A stretch of 64,000 bases of DNA, from positions 124,001 to 188,000 of the forward strand of contig JAQTZE010000005.1 in NCBI GenBank assembly GCA_028687935.1, written 5' to 3'. The stretch comes from Sulfurimonas sp. (GTDB taxonomy: Bacteria; Campylobacterota; Campylobacteria; Campylobacterales; Sulfurimonadaceae). How positions within the stretch are numbered: the first letter of the stretch is position 1; each line of letters starts with the position of its first letter. Of this stretch, positions 10,086 to 19,232 are shown in pieces. The notes under the pieces are model-generated. The model was not told the origin of the DNA and searched no databases. It was given only the letters and a program-made list of their open reading frames with translations. The position numbers and the translations under genes are program-made.

Positions 10086-10529
10086 TTAGCTGTAGATACT
10101 TTTTATATTTTTATTTTCTAGACTTATTTTTTGCACTTTTTCCAGAATAACTTTATTGAGTGAAACTTTGTTGCTCTTTTGAAGTAGAGAGATAAGTGTT
10201 TCATAAGAGCTTAAATCAACATTTTTGCCATATAACGCAGCATTACTCACAAAATTGATTATATCTTCTCGCTCTATTGCTTCAAGCTGCGCCACGATAT
10301 TTTGTGCCATCAAATCATCAAGATTTGTATCACCGCTAAGTGTATCTAAAACTTTTTGCTCAGCCACGTCTTTATCTAAACCTCTTTTATAAAGGTTAAG
10401 TGTAGCCATAGAAGAGAGTGAATTGATTGTATTATTTTTCGTAGAGCTTGGGGATAAAGGGACAGGTATAACTGTCGCGAAGACGATATTACTTAGAAAA
10501 ACAGTGATTATTAAAATTTTTTTGCTCAT
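10086..10529 (-). CDS. Small secreted protein of unknown function
   Basis: Not recognised. The 147-residue product opens with a signal peptide (KKILIITVFLSNIVFA) and continues as a mostly helical, charged protein, rich in Leu, Asn and Asp, without cysteines. I choose ATG 10529 because AAGGAG lies seven bases upstream; a longer frame from 10574 would put charged residues before the signal peptide. It converges with the cyclase gene and lies downstream of the EF-hand-like gene. Probably periplasmic. Confidence 0.6.
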   Translation of the reverse strand: MSKKILIITVFLSNIVFATVIPVPLSPSSTKNNTINSLSSMATLNLYKRGLDKDVAEQKVLDTLSGDTNLDDLMAQNIVAQLEAIEREDIINFVSNAALYGKNVDLSSYETLISLLQKSNKVSLNKVILEKVQKISLENKNIKSIYS

Positions 10530-10658
10530 ATGAAATCTCCTTATGATGGCATAAGTGTATTCCAGTAAAGACAATAGATATAAACTGCACCTCTTTTAGG
10601 CTTCAATATTTTTTATTTTTTTATTTCGATTTGGACTATTGCACAATGAAAACTTTGA

Positions 10659-11675
10659 TTAAGCCTTTAAGTCAATCTCCTGTAAAGTACCTACAGAACC
10701 ATTTTCTGCTAGAAAAATAGAGCTCTCTTTCATCACCCCTATTCTTTCGTATGTGTTGTTTAAAGTAAAAGGGGTCGATACTGCACCAAGATAGAGTGCT
10801 CCCACTCCCTTCTCTTTTAAACTATATAAATTTTCTTCTCCATTTTCATCTTTCGTCCAGATAAGCAATTGCTCAAAAACCCTGTCATTCTCATCTATCC
10901 AGTTATTAGCATCGCTGTCATAAGCCATGAGCTCCTTAAAGCCGTTTCCTACGAAAGGACCAAAGAGTTCACTTCCGTCATTGATGACTCCATCTTTGTT
11001 TTTATCAAGCACCAAAAATCCGCTCCCGCTTCCTACAAAAGAAAAAGTGTCGCTTTTACCATCAAGATTCAGATCAAAACTGTGCTCTACTGAACCGATA
11101 GAGACTGTTGCAGCTCCAAAGTTCAGAACAAGCGGGTCTATAAGCGCATCCCCTGCCCTTAGACTTATACTCTCATGCAGCTCTGAGTGGTTTTGCATAC
11201 TCAGCGCCAACGAAAACTCTATTGCCTTGCCATCTTGTGTCTGCACACTGCCCTGTGCAGAAAACTGTAGACTCTCCTGGCGGATTTCATGTTTCTCATA
11301 ACGATAATCGATGCCCCAGCCCTGAAGTTCAGTTGTTAATTCTTCTCTACTTGAGCCAGACTGAAGAGCCTGTGTTGCTTGCGAAGGATTGAGTTCTTTT
11401 AAAAATGAGAGATTGATTTTTTTGCCTGTGAGAGATTCTATGGCGCGGACTATCTGCATAAGTTTTGGATCCAGACCCATACCATCGGTCTCATCTTGCA
11501 CACTCTCAAGTTTTTTGGCATCAAACTGTTTACTGAGCTCCAAACGGTCCATATTTCTAAACCTTTGTGGGGCCTTCTCGGGAGTATTCCACATTTCCAG
11601 AGTCTCCTTCTCGCTTCGCTCATGATACATATCATGCGAAGAAGACAAAGAGACATTTGAGTTTTGTATTTTCAT
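10659..11675 (-). CDS. EF-hand/dockerin-like calcium-binding protein
   Basis: 338 residues without signal peptide or membrane segment. The C-terminal third holds two acidic calcium-loop motifs, VLDKNKDGVINDGSELFG near residue 225 and YDSDANNWIDENDRVFEQL near 252, in the arrangement seen at the ends of many RTX/hemolysin-like and VCBS-type proteins, where an ...ELFG...NGF.EL...D.D... module precedes a short beta segment. The N-terminal half is polar, with repeated Ser, Glu and Met and no known domain. GGAGG lies ahead of the ATG. No type I secretion genes are adjacent, so cellular location is unclear. Function unknown. Confidence 0.65.
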   Translation of the reverse strand: MKIQNSNVSLSSSHDMYHERSEKETLEMWNTPEKAPQRFRNMDRLELSKQFDAKKLESVQDETDGMGLDPKLMQIVRAIESLTGKKINLSFLKELNPSQATQALQSGSSREELTTELQGWGIDYRYEKHEIRQESLQFSAQGSVQTQDGKAIEFSLALSMQNHSELHESISLRAGDALIDPLVLNFGAATVSIGSVEHSFDLNLDGKSDTFSFVGSGSGFLVLDKNKDGVINDGSELFGPFVGNGFKELMAYDSDANNWIDENDRVFEQLLIWTKDENGEENLYSLKEKGVGALYLGAVSTPFTLNNTYERIGVMKESSIFLAENGSVGTLQEIDLKA

Positions 11676-11730
11676 AACACACCCTCCATACCGAAATATT
11701 TAAGATAAATCGGTAAAAAAGGTAAATAGC

Positions 11731-12999
11731 TTATCTCTGTCCTCTGCCTGCGTTTGGACGTTGACCTGATCGTGGTTTATTCGCTGGAGTTCTCGTGCCA
11801 GCACCTCTTGGTTTGTTGCGTGCACCGCGATTTCCACCTGTATTAATCACTTCAGCCTTGATACTAGGATCAGGCTTGAAGCCTTTGAGTGCTATTTTTT
11901 GTATATCTTTTTTGATGAGTTTTTCGATATTTGCCAAATACTCATGTTCGTCTATACAGACAAGTGAGATAGCCTCACCTTGATTTCCAGCACGTCCTGT
12001 TCTTCCTATTCTGTGAACATAATCTTCACTCACATTTGGAAGCTCAAAGTTAACTACGTGAGGCAGTTGATCGATGTCTATGCCACGTGCTGCGATATCA
12101 GTTGCTACCAAAACGCGTACAGCCCCTTGTTTGAAATCATCAAGCGCTTTTGTTCTTGCGTTTTGACTCTTATTTCCATGGATAGCGGCAGAAGTAATCC
12201 CATCTTTTTCAAGTTGGGCACTCAAACGGTTTGCTCCGTGTTTGGTACGTGTAAATACCAAAACCTGTTTCCACTTGCCTTCGTTGATAAGATGCGTCAG
12301 AAGTTCGCGTTTTCTCTCACAATCTACGAGATAGACCGACTGTTCTACAATCTCACTCGAAGTATTCGCGCGAGCTACTTCTATGAGTGTTGGAGCGTTG
12401 AGAAGTCTGTCTGAGAGCTGTTTGATCTCTTGAGAGTATGTTGCTGAGAAGAGAAGGTTTTGTCTCTGCTTTGGGAGTACTGCCAAAACCTTTTTGATGT
12501 CGTTTATAAAACCCATATCAAGCATTCTATCCGCTTCATCAAGGATCAGAAAACTCACATGTGAAAGGTCAATCGTTTTTTGTGAAAGGTGGTCAAGAAG
12601 ACGCCCCGGAGTAGCGATAACGATATCTACACCACTTTTGAGTTTTGTAATCTGAGGGTTGATCTTTACCCCGCCGAAAATAACTGTAGATTTGTAAGGA
12701 AGGTATTTCCCATAAAGGGCGACACTCTCTGCTACCTGTGCTGCGAGTTCACGTGTAGGGACAAGGATAAGGGCTTTAATATGATGCCCTTTAGCATGTT
12801 TTGCGCGCTGCAAGAGCTCAAGCATAGGAAGGGTAAAGCCGGCTGTTTTACCTGTTCCTGTTTGTGCACCTGCGAGTATGTCTTTTTTGTCTAATATAAC
12901 AGGAATAGCCTGTTGCTGAATTGGTGTTGGCTTTTCATAGCCTTGCTCTTTAATCGCTTTTAATAGCTCTTTGCATAATCCGAGTGTTTCAAATGACAT
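11731..12999 (-). CDS. rhlE: DEAD-box RNA helicase, RhlE type
   Basis: ATP-dependent RNA helicase for RNA or ribosome remodelling. All motifs are present in 422 residues: AQTGTGKT (I), PTRELA (Ia), TPGRLLD (Ib), DEAD (II), SAT (III), [10 protein letters not shown] (V) and [10 protein letters not shown] (VI), followed by a basic Arg/Gly/Pro/Asn-rich tail of about 45 residues typical of RhlE. The start ATG 12999 (MSFETLGL) follows AGGA by seven bases; an upstream frame adds only eight residues. Divergent from a gene whose product resembles a worn helicase lobe. Confidence 0.93.
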   Translation of the reverse strand: MSFETLGLCKELLKAIKEQGYEKPTPIQQQAIPVILDKKDILAGAQTGTGKTAGFTLPMLELLQRAKHAKGHHIKALILVPTRELAAQVAESVALYGKYLPYKSTVIFGGVKINPQITKLKSGVDIVIATPGRLLDHLSQKTIDLSHVSFLILDEADRMLDMGFINDIKKVLAVLPKQRQNLLFSATYSQEIKQLSDRLLNAPTLIEVARANTSSEIVEQSVYLVDCERKRELLTHLINEGKWKQVLVFTRTKHGANRLSAQLEKDGITSAAIHGNKSQNARTKALDDFKQGAVRVLVATDIAARGIDIDQLPHVVNFELPNVSEDYVHRIGRTGRAGNQGEAISLVCIDEHEYLANIEKLIKKDIQKIALKGFKPDPSIKAEVINTGGNRGARNKPRGAGTRTPANKPRSGQRPNAGRGQR

Positions 13000-13098
13000 A
13001 AATATCCTAATCTTAATATGCATCTATAATAGCATAATTTATGCCTCTATGCGCTATAATTTCAACATAATATAAATCCCTCCATCCTAGGACTCGTC
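13000..13098. promoter_or_regulatory. Divergent promoter region, rhlE and repeat protein
   Basis: A 99-base AT-rich region. Plus strand: TATAAT at 13055-13060 upstream of the 13099 gene. Minus strand: TATTAT-like words about 30-40 bases before rhlE. Both genes may share control. Confidence 0.5.
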
Positions 13099-14193
13099 AT
13101 GCCAGCCAATTCTATCTCCATAAAAGCGAACAATCACCGTATTTATCAATGTTTTGAACATAAAAAAAAGCAGCTTCTCGCTGAACTGTTGGGAGAAAAC
13201 GCAGGCGCCGATATCCTTGTAGTCGCTTCTAAAAACGCAGTCAAACTCAAAGAGCATATCAACAATCCACAAATTCGTGTCATGAGCGATGAAGAGCTTG
13301 CAGAACTTCCTGAGACAAAATGTGAAGTGCTTATCAACTACGATCTTCCTCAAAATACGCAAAGTTATTTTGACAGAGTCTCAAAAGCTACTTCAAAAGC
13401 AGTAGCAATCGTAGATATAGCAGAGCAAAAACTTCTCTATCCAATCGAAACAACTATCGGTCGCGTGATCAAGCAAGAAATACGTCCAGGATATGGCTAT
13501 GTCACAAAAAAAGATATAGCAAACGCGAAGCTTAAAGAAGAACTCAAAGCAATGCGACAAAAAGAAAAAGAGAAAAAAGAGCTCCCTCCAAAACGCGACT
13601 TCAAATCAAAACGTGCTGAGGGTGACAAACCAAAACGTGACTTTAAACCAAGAGCTGAAGATGGTGAAAAACGTGAATTTAGACCTAAACGCGAAGATGG
13701 CGATAAACCTAAACGTGACTTTAAACCAAGAGCTGAAGATGGTGAGAAGAGAGAATATAGACCTAAAAGAGACGATGACAAACCAAAACGCGACTTCAAA
13801 CCAAGAGCTGAAGATGGTGAGAAAAGAGAGTTTCGACCTAAACGCGAAGATGGCGATAAACCAAAACGCGACTTCAAGCCTAGAGCTGAAAATGGTGAAA
13901 AAAGAGAGTACAAACCAAGAGCGGACAATGGTGAGAAACGCGACTTCAAGCCAAAAAAAGACGAGGGTGAAAAACGCAGCTATAAACCCGATGAGAAAAA
14001 AAATGATACTTGGGGTAAAAAGAAAACATCAAATACATTTTTAGGACATGACGAAACTGGAAAAGCGAAATTCTCAGGAAAAAGCGGCGAGAGAAACCAC
14101 CGTTATGACGGCAGTAAAAAAGAAAGCTTCGATGCACCGAAAAAACCTGCTCGCACTATCAATATAAAAGAGCGAAAAAAAGAGGAAAAATAG
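13099..14193 (+). CDS. Degenerate helicase lobe with charged 26-residue repeats
   Basis: A 364-residue protein. Residues 5-130 resemble the second RecA lobe of a DEAD-box helicase: CEVLINYDLPQNTQSYFDRV near 75-94 aligns with the [17 protein letters not shown] region of the neighbouring RhlE, but motif VI (HRIGRTGR) is replaced by FDRVSKATSK, so ATP hydrolysis is not expected. Residues 164-299 are tandem repeats of about 26 residues built on PKRDFKPRAEDGEKREFR, mixing basic and acidic residues; the tail stays basic. Likely an RNA-binding or RhlE-partner protein, by inference. ATG 13099 follows AGGA by seven bases. Divergent from rhlE. Confidence 0.7.
   Translation: MPANSISIKANNHRIYQCFEHKKKQLLAELLGENAGADILVVASKNAVKLKEHINNPQIRVMSDEELAELPETKCEVLINYDLPQNTQSYFDRVSKATSKAVAIVDIAEQKLLYPIETTIGRVIKQEIRPGYGYVTKKDIANAKLKEELKAMRQKEKEKKELPPKRDFKSKRAEGDKPKRDFKPRAEDGEKREFRPKREDGDKPKRDFKPRAEDGEKREYRPKRDDDKPKRDFKPRAEDGEKREFRPKREDGDKPKRDFKPRAENGEKREYKPRADNGEKRDFKPKKDEGEKRSYKPDEKKNDTWGKKKTSNTFLGHDETGKAKFSGKSGERNHRYDGSKKESFDAPKKPARTINIKERKKEEK
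13588..13995 (+). repeat. In-frame tandem repeat, about 78 bases per unit
   Basis: Four to five tandem units encode the charged repeats; each 26-residue unit is two related 13-residue halves (KRDFKPRAEDGE and KREFRPKREDGD). Units differ mostly at third positions, so the protein sequence rather than the DNA is being kept. One unit is a residue shorter (DDDK for EDGDK). Confidence 0.85.
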
Positions 14194-14234
14194 CCTTTTA
14201 ACACTTTACTAGCATTTATACATTATAATAGAAG

Positions 14235-14876
14235 ATGCAAAAAAAAATACTTTTACTCGAAGATGATTTCTTATTGGCACAAACACTCAAAGAGCTTCTC
14301 GAGAGTGAGGGTTATGATGTAACCCTCACACTTCGTGGAGACGAGGCGATTGATGAAAGTTATGATAGCAAGTTTGACTTATATATCTTTGATATCAATG
14401 TACCTGACATCAACGGGATAGAACTTTTAAAAGCCCTTCGCGGTGCGGACGACAAAACTCCTACTATCTTTATTAGCGCACTTATAGATATCAAATCTAT
14501 CTCTGAGGCTTTTGCAGTCGGCGCGCTGGACTATATCAAAAAACCTTTTTTCCCTGAAGAGCTTCTCATTCGAGTCAATGCAAAACTCTCTTCAAAGCAC
14601 TCAAATAGCCCCAAAATACTTTACAAAGATCTTGAATATGATTCAAATACTAGAACACTTAAAAAGGGTTCGCATATACTTGCACTTGGTGAAGTACAGG
14701 AAAAACTTCTCCGTCTCTTATTGACAAATGTAGGCCAAGTTATAGATAAAGAGATGCTCCTTGATTGTCTGGAAAAACCCTCACCAACAGCACTTCGTGT
14801 GGCTATCACAAAGCTCAAACAGACAACAGGGATAGAGATCAAAAACCTCAGAGGTATAGGATATACCATTGAATAA
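14235..14876 (+). CDS. OmpR-type response regulator
   Basis: Two-component transcription factor of 213 residues. The receiver domain (1-120) has the acidic pair EDD at 9-11, phospho-acceptor Asp53 in DLYIFDINVPD, and a conserved Lys in the IKKPF segment near 104-106. The winged-helix DNA-binding domain (about 125-213) ends GIGYTIE, the usual OmpR/PhoB ending. It overlaps the downstream kinase gene by eight bases, so the two form one operon and a cognate pair. Target genes are unknown; the envelope protein genes right after the pair are candidates. Confidence 0.9.
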   Translation: MQKKILLLEDDFLLAQTLKELLESEGYDVTLTLRGDEAIDESYDSKFDLYIFDINVPDINGIELLKALRGADDKTPTIFISALIDIKSISEAFAVGALDYIKKPFFPEELLIRVNAKLSSKHSNSPKILYKDLEYDSNTRTLKKGSHILALGEVQEKLLRLLLTNVGQVIDKEMLLDCLEKPSPTALRVAITKLKQTTGIEIKNLRGIGYTIE

Positions 14877-15918
14877 GGTAGAAATCGAATCATTTGTCAA
14901 AAGTTTTTTACTCTTTTTTCTCTCTCTTAGCTCCTTGCTTGTGGCCGTTTTTATTATCAACCAGCAAAAAACGACACATATCCTTGATGAGAGCATTCTT
15001 GCGGATATGCGTCTTTGTAGTTTTGACTTAAAATGTCCTCAATATGATATTGTTTTTGTTGAAAAAAACTCACAAAATCTCTACTCTCTTTATAAAAGTA
15101 ACAGCACTTTGAGCAGCTACTACGGTATTCCAAAATCAGAAAAATATTTGATGCAGATATCATTGAGTGCCAATAAATATGCAGCCGAAGTAGAAAAACT
15201 TGAACAGAAGGCTCTATGGAATTTTTTTATTATTCTGGCAATACTCTTCTTTTTGTCTATACTTTTTTCAATATATGCACTCTATCCTCTGAGAAATGCT
15301 CTTTTGCTCACGCATGAGTTTATTCGCGATATTCTTCATGATTTTAACACCCCACTCTCTTCACTGCGTTTAAACAGTGCTATGCTTGAAAAAGAACTCG
15401 GAGCAAACACAAAAATAACACGTATCCAACAAAGTGTACAAAATATTCTTAACCTGCAACAACATCTTCGCTCTTATCTTGAAGACCATTCTTTGCAAAA
15501 AGAGCTTTTGGATCTTCAAAAAACCGTAGAAGAAAGGGTGCAAAACCTCAAAGGGTCGTATCCAAACATCGCGTTTGACTTGCATATAGACAATGTAGAT
15601 GTTTTTACCTCCAAAGAGGCTTTTGAGAGAATTCTTGATAATATACTCTCTAATGCAGCCAAATACAATAGACATAACGGCTTTGTAAAAATATCGTTTG
15701 ATCAACAGTCTCTGCATATAGAGGACAGTGGCAAAGGTATCAAAAATCCAAAAAGAATTTTTGAACGCTTTTATAAAGAGCAGGAGAGAGGCATAGGCAT
15801 AGGTCTTCACATCGTAAAAAAGCTCTGTGAAGAACTTGCTATCAAAATAAATGTCCAAAGTGAACCAATGAAAGGGACAACAATTACACTTGACCTTTCA
15901 AAGCTAATGCTTCACTAA
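14869..15918 (+). CDS. Sensor histidine kinase
   Basis: Partner of the response regulator just upstream. 349 residues: membrane segment at about 10-30, a short periplasmic domain with two cysteines (CSFDLKC), a second membrane segment at about 112-135, a HisKA H-box with the phospho-acceptor in ILHDFNTPLSSLRLN near 160, and an ATPase domain with DNILSNAAKYN, EDSGKGI and GIGIGLHIVKKL. The start is TTG 14869 inside the regulator gene. The periplasmic cysteine pair could be a redox or metal sensor, which is speculation. Confidence 0.88.
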   Translation: MNKVEIESFVKSFLLFFLSLSSLLVAVFIINQQKTTHILDESILADMRLCSFDLKCPQYDIVFVEKNSQNLYSLYKSNSTLSSYYGIPKSEKYLMQISLSANKYAAEVEKLEQKALWNFFIILAILFFLSILFSIYALYPLRNALLLTHEFIRDILHDFNTPLSSLRLNSAMLEKELGANTKITRIQQSVQNILNLQQHLRSYLEDHSLQKELLDLQKTVEERVQNLKGSYPNIAFDLHIDNVDVFTSKEAFERILDNILSNAAKYNRHNGFVKISFDQQSLHIEDSGKGIKNPKRIFERFYKEQERGIGIGLHIVKKLCEELAIKINVQSEPMKGTTITLDLSKLMLH

Positions 15919-15963
15919 CATTACTATGTCAAAATTACACCATTCAAATACGAAGGAGAAAAG

Positions 15964-16335
15964 ATGAAGACTTTTCAGGTTACTATGGTTACACTACTTT
16001 TAGGTACTTTAAGCTTTGCGATGGCAAGCGATAGTATGGATGCGGAAATTGCGCAAATAAACGAAGCTCCTACTCAGGAGAGAGTGAAACTCATGAATGA
16101 ATTTAAACTCAAGCTTTCTACACTCAGCTCAGAAGAAAGAGAAGAAGCTATAACAAAGCTTCAAACACGCACACAGACGAAAGCACAGATACGTGAAAGA
16201 GTCCGAGTTAACCAAGCTGAGCAAACGGAGAGTATGAAAAGGGCTGAGCAAATGAATCAGTACCAGGGTGCAAATCAGATGATGCAACAAAATAATGCGG
16301 GTTCAAATACTCAAATGTTTATGGGTAAAAAATAA
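15964..16335 (+). CDS. Small periplasmic protein, Gln/Met/Glu-rich
   Basis: 123 residues, not a known family to me. A signal peptide (about 1-21, MVTLLLGTLSFAMA) is followed by a charged helical region with many Glu, Arg and Gln residues, and a low-complexity Gln/Asn/Met tail (MNQYQGANQMMQQNN). No cysteine. The helical part is reminiscent of CpxP/Spy-like periplasmic helical proteins but I see no LTxxQ motif. AAGGAGA precedes the ATG. It lies 45 bases after the two-component pair and may be its target. Confidence 0.65.
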   Translation: MKTFQVTMVTLLLGTLSFAMASDSMDAEIAQINEAPTQERVKLMNEFKLKLSTLSSEEREEAITKLQTRTQTKAQIRERVRVNQAEQTESMKRAEQMNQYQGANQMMQQNNAGSNTQMFMGKK

Positions 16336-16340
16336 TTTTT

Positions 16341-16362
16341 AGTATCGCCATAGTGCGATACT
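16341..16362 (+). terminator. Hairpin between two small envelope genes
   Basis: Perfect 8-base stem AGTATCGC / GCGATACT with a 6-base loop, six bases after the stop of the upstream gene. No T-run follows, so it may instead be an mRNA-processing or stabilising stem. Confidence 0.55.
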
Positions 16363-16378
16363 ACTTAAGGGGTTTACA

Positions 16379-17200
16379 ATGACTAAGATAGCTCTTTGTC
16401 TTCTTGGCGCTGCATCTGCAACGCTGTTTGCGTTTAGTGATAGTGATTTGGATGGAGTAGATGATAGTAAGGACTTGTGTCCCAACACGTCTATGAGCGA
16501 ATTGGTAAGTGCCACTGGATGTACCATACAGACACTAGGAACACAACATCACTTTGACATCATATATGGCCTGAACTACTATCAAACAAACTATACAACA
16601 CTTGAAGAAACAGATACACTCTCTCACAGTTTACAAGCGGATTACTACTACAACAGATTTTCTCTGCAACTTAGCACATCTTACTATAATTCAGACAGTA
16701 CGACTTCAGACAAAAATGGTATGAACGACACTTTCCTAGGCGCTTATTATACACTTGGTTCACTCAAGCAAACTAACATACGATTTGGTGCAGGATTGAT
16801 CCTTCCTACATATGATTCAGAATTAAATAACAATAATACAGACTATGTTGCTTCTGCCAACATCAGCCATATGCTCAAAGATGTCAATCTTTTTGCAGGA
16901 TACAGCTATACTATTATTAACGATGACAACATCAAAGCAGGCACAGACTCTATACAATATCAAAATACAAACTCTATCTCACTTGGTGCAGGTTTTTATC
17001 CAACCGACAAGCTTTATGCAAGCATTGCGTATAATACGTCTGATAGTATTTATAAACACGTAGAAGATATAAACACGGCTTCTTTATATCTATTTTATAC
17101 GATAGACACGCACTGGTTCACTACGCTTAACTATGCATATGGCCTCAGTGATAGTGCAAGTGACAATGCACTCTCAGCACGTATCGGTTACTCTTTTTAA
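16379..17200 (+). CDS. Outer-membrane beta-barrel with thrombospondin type 3 repeat
   Basis: 273 residues with a short signal peptide, then a calcium-binding thrombospondin type 3-like stretch (DSDLDGVDDSKDLCPNTS, 20-37) ending in a cysteine pair (Cys33, Cys49 region), then alternating aromatic/polar strands rich in Tyr, Ser, Asn and Thr ending in Phe (RIGYSF), as expected for an outer-membrane barrel. Unlike OmpA-type proteins, the repeat sits before the barrel and there is no peptidoglycan-binding domain. Function unknown; possibly a small channel. Confidence 0.7.
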   Translation: MTKIALCLLGAASATLFAFSDSDLDGVDDSKDLCPNTSMSELVSATGCTIQTLGTQHHFDIIYGLNYYQTNYTTLEETDTLSHSLQADYYYNRFSLQLSTSYYNSDSTTSDKNGMNDTFLGAYYTLGSLKQTNIRFGAGLILPTYDSELNNNNTDYVASANISHMLKDVNLFAGYSYTIINDDNIKAGTDSIQYQNTNSISLGAGFYPTDKLYASIAYNTSDSIYKHVEDINTASLYLFYTIDTHWFTTLNYAYGLSDSASDNALSARIGYSF

Positions 17201-17216
17201 TTTCTCCTCAGATCTT

Positions 17217-19232
17217 TTAGAAGACGAGTTCTTCCATAAGATCTGGAGTGTCTTCTCGTCTTGGTGGTTTAGAAGTATCTGAAAAGTACTCCGTTTTACC
17301 ATTGATTTCTATATCTATAATACCTTCTGGCTTTTCAAACTTTCTTGGTATCTGCGGATAAAGCGCAAGCAGTTTTTGATAATATCTTGCAAACGCAGGC
17401 GCAGCTATCCTTCCTCCAGTCTCTCGTCTATACATCGGAGAGTTATCATCATTTCCAAACCATACTACAGTCTCAATACTAGGCGAATATCCGACAAACC
17501 AACCATCAACATTGTTATTGGTTGTACCTGTTTTACCTGCAATTTCAAGACCGTTTACTCTTGCATTTCTTCCTGTTCCACGTTCTACTACATCCTTGAG
17601 AATAGATGTGAGAATAAAAGATTGCGTTGGTGTCGTCACTTCTCTTGTAGAGATTGTCTTTTCATAGATATTATTTGCCCCTTTTTCTATACTTGAAATA
17701 AGGTTTGTCTGCACCTGCACCCCATAGTTTGAAAAAGAGGTGTAGTATTTTGCAAGATCAAGCGGTGACATAGACAAAGTACCCAAAGAGAGAGAAAGAT
17801 CGTTTGGCACATCTCTGATATCAAACTTTTTAAACTCTTTGATCAGTTGTGCAAGACCTATCTCATTTACAAGGTTGATCGTCGCAAGATTATTCGAGTG
17901 CACAAGTGCTTCTCTGAGACTTACAATACCGTTATAGCCTCTCTCATAATTTTTAGGCTGCCATTTTTTCTCTTCGCCATTACTATCTTTATAGACATAG
18001 GTCTTGGCAATATCGACAAGCTGTGAAGCCCCAGAATATCCCAAATCAATAGCTACTTGGTAGATAAAAGGTTTAAAAGAAGAACCTGGTTGGCGTCTTC
18101 CCTGCGTTGCACGGTTAAAGGAGTTCACTTTATAATCAACGCTTCCAACAAGTGCTAGGATATCGCCTGTTTGTGACTCAACACTCACGAGTGCACCATT
18201 AAGCAGTGTGTTGCCTGTGTCATCTGTGCCGCCCACATCTTCTTCGTCGGATTCTGGTTCACTTTGGACTGGAGCTGTTTTTTTCTCGTACTCTTTGAGT
18301 CTTTTTATGGAAGCATCATAGGCAAATTTGAGTGACTCTTGCCCTGCTTCTTGAAGTTTAAGATCGATAGTCGTATGTATCTCATAGCCACCAGTTTTGA
18401 GGTCTTCAATACCCATATCACGCATGATTCTCGCTACTTCATCCACGATAAAAGGCGCTTGGTTTTGCGTGAGTGTATCATCATACACTTTTGGACTTTC
18501 ACTCAGAGAGCTCTTGTACGTCGGCTCATCAATCCAGCCAAGCTCATACATACGAGAGATAACTCTATTTGCTCTACCCATAGATATCTCATAATTTTTT
18601 GTCGGTGCATAGGTACTTGGTGCTTTTGGAAGTCCCACAAGTATCGCTATCTCTTTGAGTGTTAGGTTGTTGAGTTCTTTGTGAAAATAGCCATCAGCAG
18701 CTGTTTTGATACCATAATATCCATGTCCAAAGTAGATCTCATTGAGATATCTCTCCACGATCTCTTCTTTCGTTAGCGCCATCTCTAAACGCATAGAGAA
18801 GATCAGCTCTTTTATCTTACGTGATATTTTTTTTTCTCTTGTGAGGAGTTTATTTTTCACAAGTTGCTGCGTAATAGTACTCGCACCCTCAACCATCTTC
18901 CCTGCTTTAATATCTTTGATAAGTGCACGAAAAATCGCATCAATATTAACCCCAGGATGCTCAAAAAAAGTTGTATCTTCTATGGCTAAAAGCGCTTCTA
19001 CCGCGCGTGGAGGTATCTCATTAAACGCAGCGTAGTATCTGTGTTTTTCATCAAATACATTCGCGATCTTCTCTCCGTTTCTGTCATAGATACGACTTGT
19101 CATCGCTGGCTTGTAATCCACAAGCTCGGAGATATCAAATTCATAGTTTTTAAGATAATATCCTATCGCTAAAAAAGGAGCGATAACTCCAAAGATCAAA
19201 AGTGTAAAAAACATTTTACTGAGTATTTTCAT
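17217..19232 (-). CDS. mrcA: Penicillin-binding protein 1A
   Basis: Bifunctional peptidoglycan synthase at the inner membrane; 671 residues. After a membrane anchor (about 7-28) comes the glycosyltransferase 51 domain with IEDTTFFEHPGVN and STITQQLVKN, then the transpeptidase domain with the active serine in PGSSFKPF near 383, SNN in LVHSNNLATIN and KTG in AGKTGTTNN. All catalytic motifs are intact. The ATG overlaps the stop of the ABC ATPase gene by four bases. Last gene of a coupled operon that starts with alaS. Confidence 0.95.
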   Translation of the reverse strand: MKILSKMFFTLLIFGVIAPFLAIGYYLKNYEFDISELVDYKPAMTSRIYDRNGEKIANVFDEKHRYYAAFNEIPPRAVEALLAIEDTTFFEHPGVNIDAIFRALIKDIKAGKMVEGASTITQQLVKNKLLTREKKISRKIKELIFSMRLEMALTKEEIVERYLNEIYFGHGYYGIKTAADGYFHKELNNLTLKEIAILVGLPKAPSTYAPTKNYEISMGRANRVISRMYELGWIDEPTYKSSLSESPKVYDDTLTQNQAPFIVDEVARIMRDMGIEDLKTGGYEIHTTIDLKLQEAGQESLKFAYDASIKRLKEYEKKTAPVQSEPESDEEDVGGTDDTGNTLLNGALVSVESQTGDILALVGSVDYKVNSFNRATQGRRQPGSSFKPFIYQVAIDLGYSGASQLVDIAKTYVYKDSNGEEKKWQPKNYERGYNGIVSLREALVHSNNLATINLVNEIGLAQLIKEFKKFDIRDVPNDLSLSLGTLSMSPLDLAKYYTSFSNYGVQVQTNLISSIEKGANNIYEKTISTREVTTPTQSFILTSILKDVVERGTGRNARVNGLEIAGKTGTTNNNVDGWFVGYSPSIETVVWFGNDDNSPMYRRETGGRIAAPAFARYYQKLLALYPQIPRKFEKPEGIIDIEINGKTEYFSDTSKPPRREDTPDLMEELVF

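Noticed and set aside
12589-12894. 101-codon plus-strand frame inside rhlE
   Set aside because: Overlaps helicase motifs I and Ia on the other strand; no initiation signals.
13497-13949. 150-codon antisense frame over the charged-repeat gene
   Set aside because: It is the mirror of the in-frame repeats (Ser/Leu/Gly-rich complement) with no ribosome-binding site.
13588-13995. Tandem repeats as a CRISPR array
   Set aside because: Units are contiguous, in frame and without unique spacers; they encode protein repeats.
15370-15858. 162-codon antisense frame inside the histidine kinase gene
   Set aside because: The kinase H-box and ATPase motifs lie on the plus strand; the antisense frame is a by-product of AT-rich codons.
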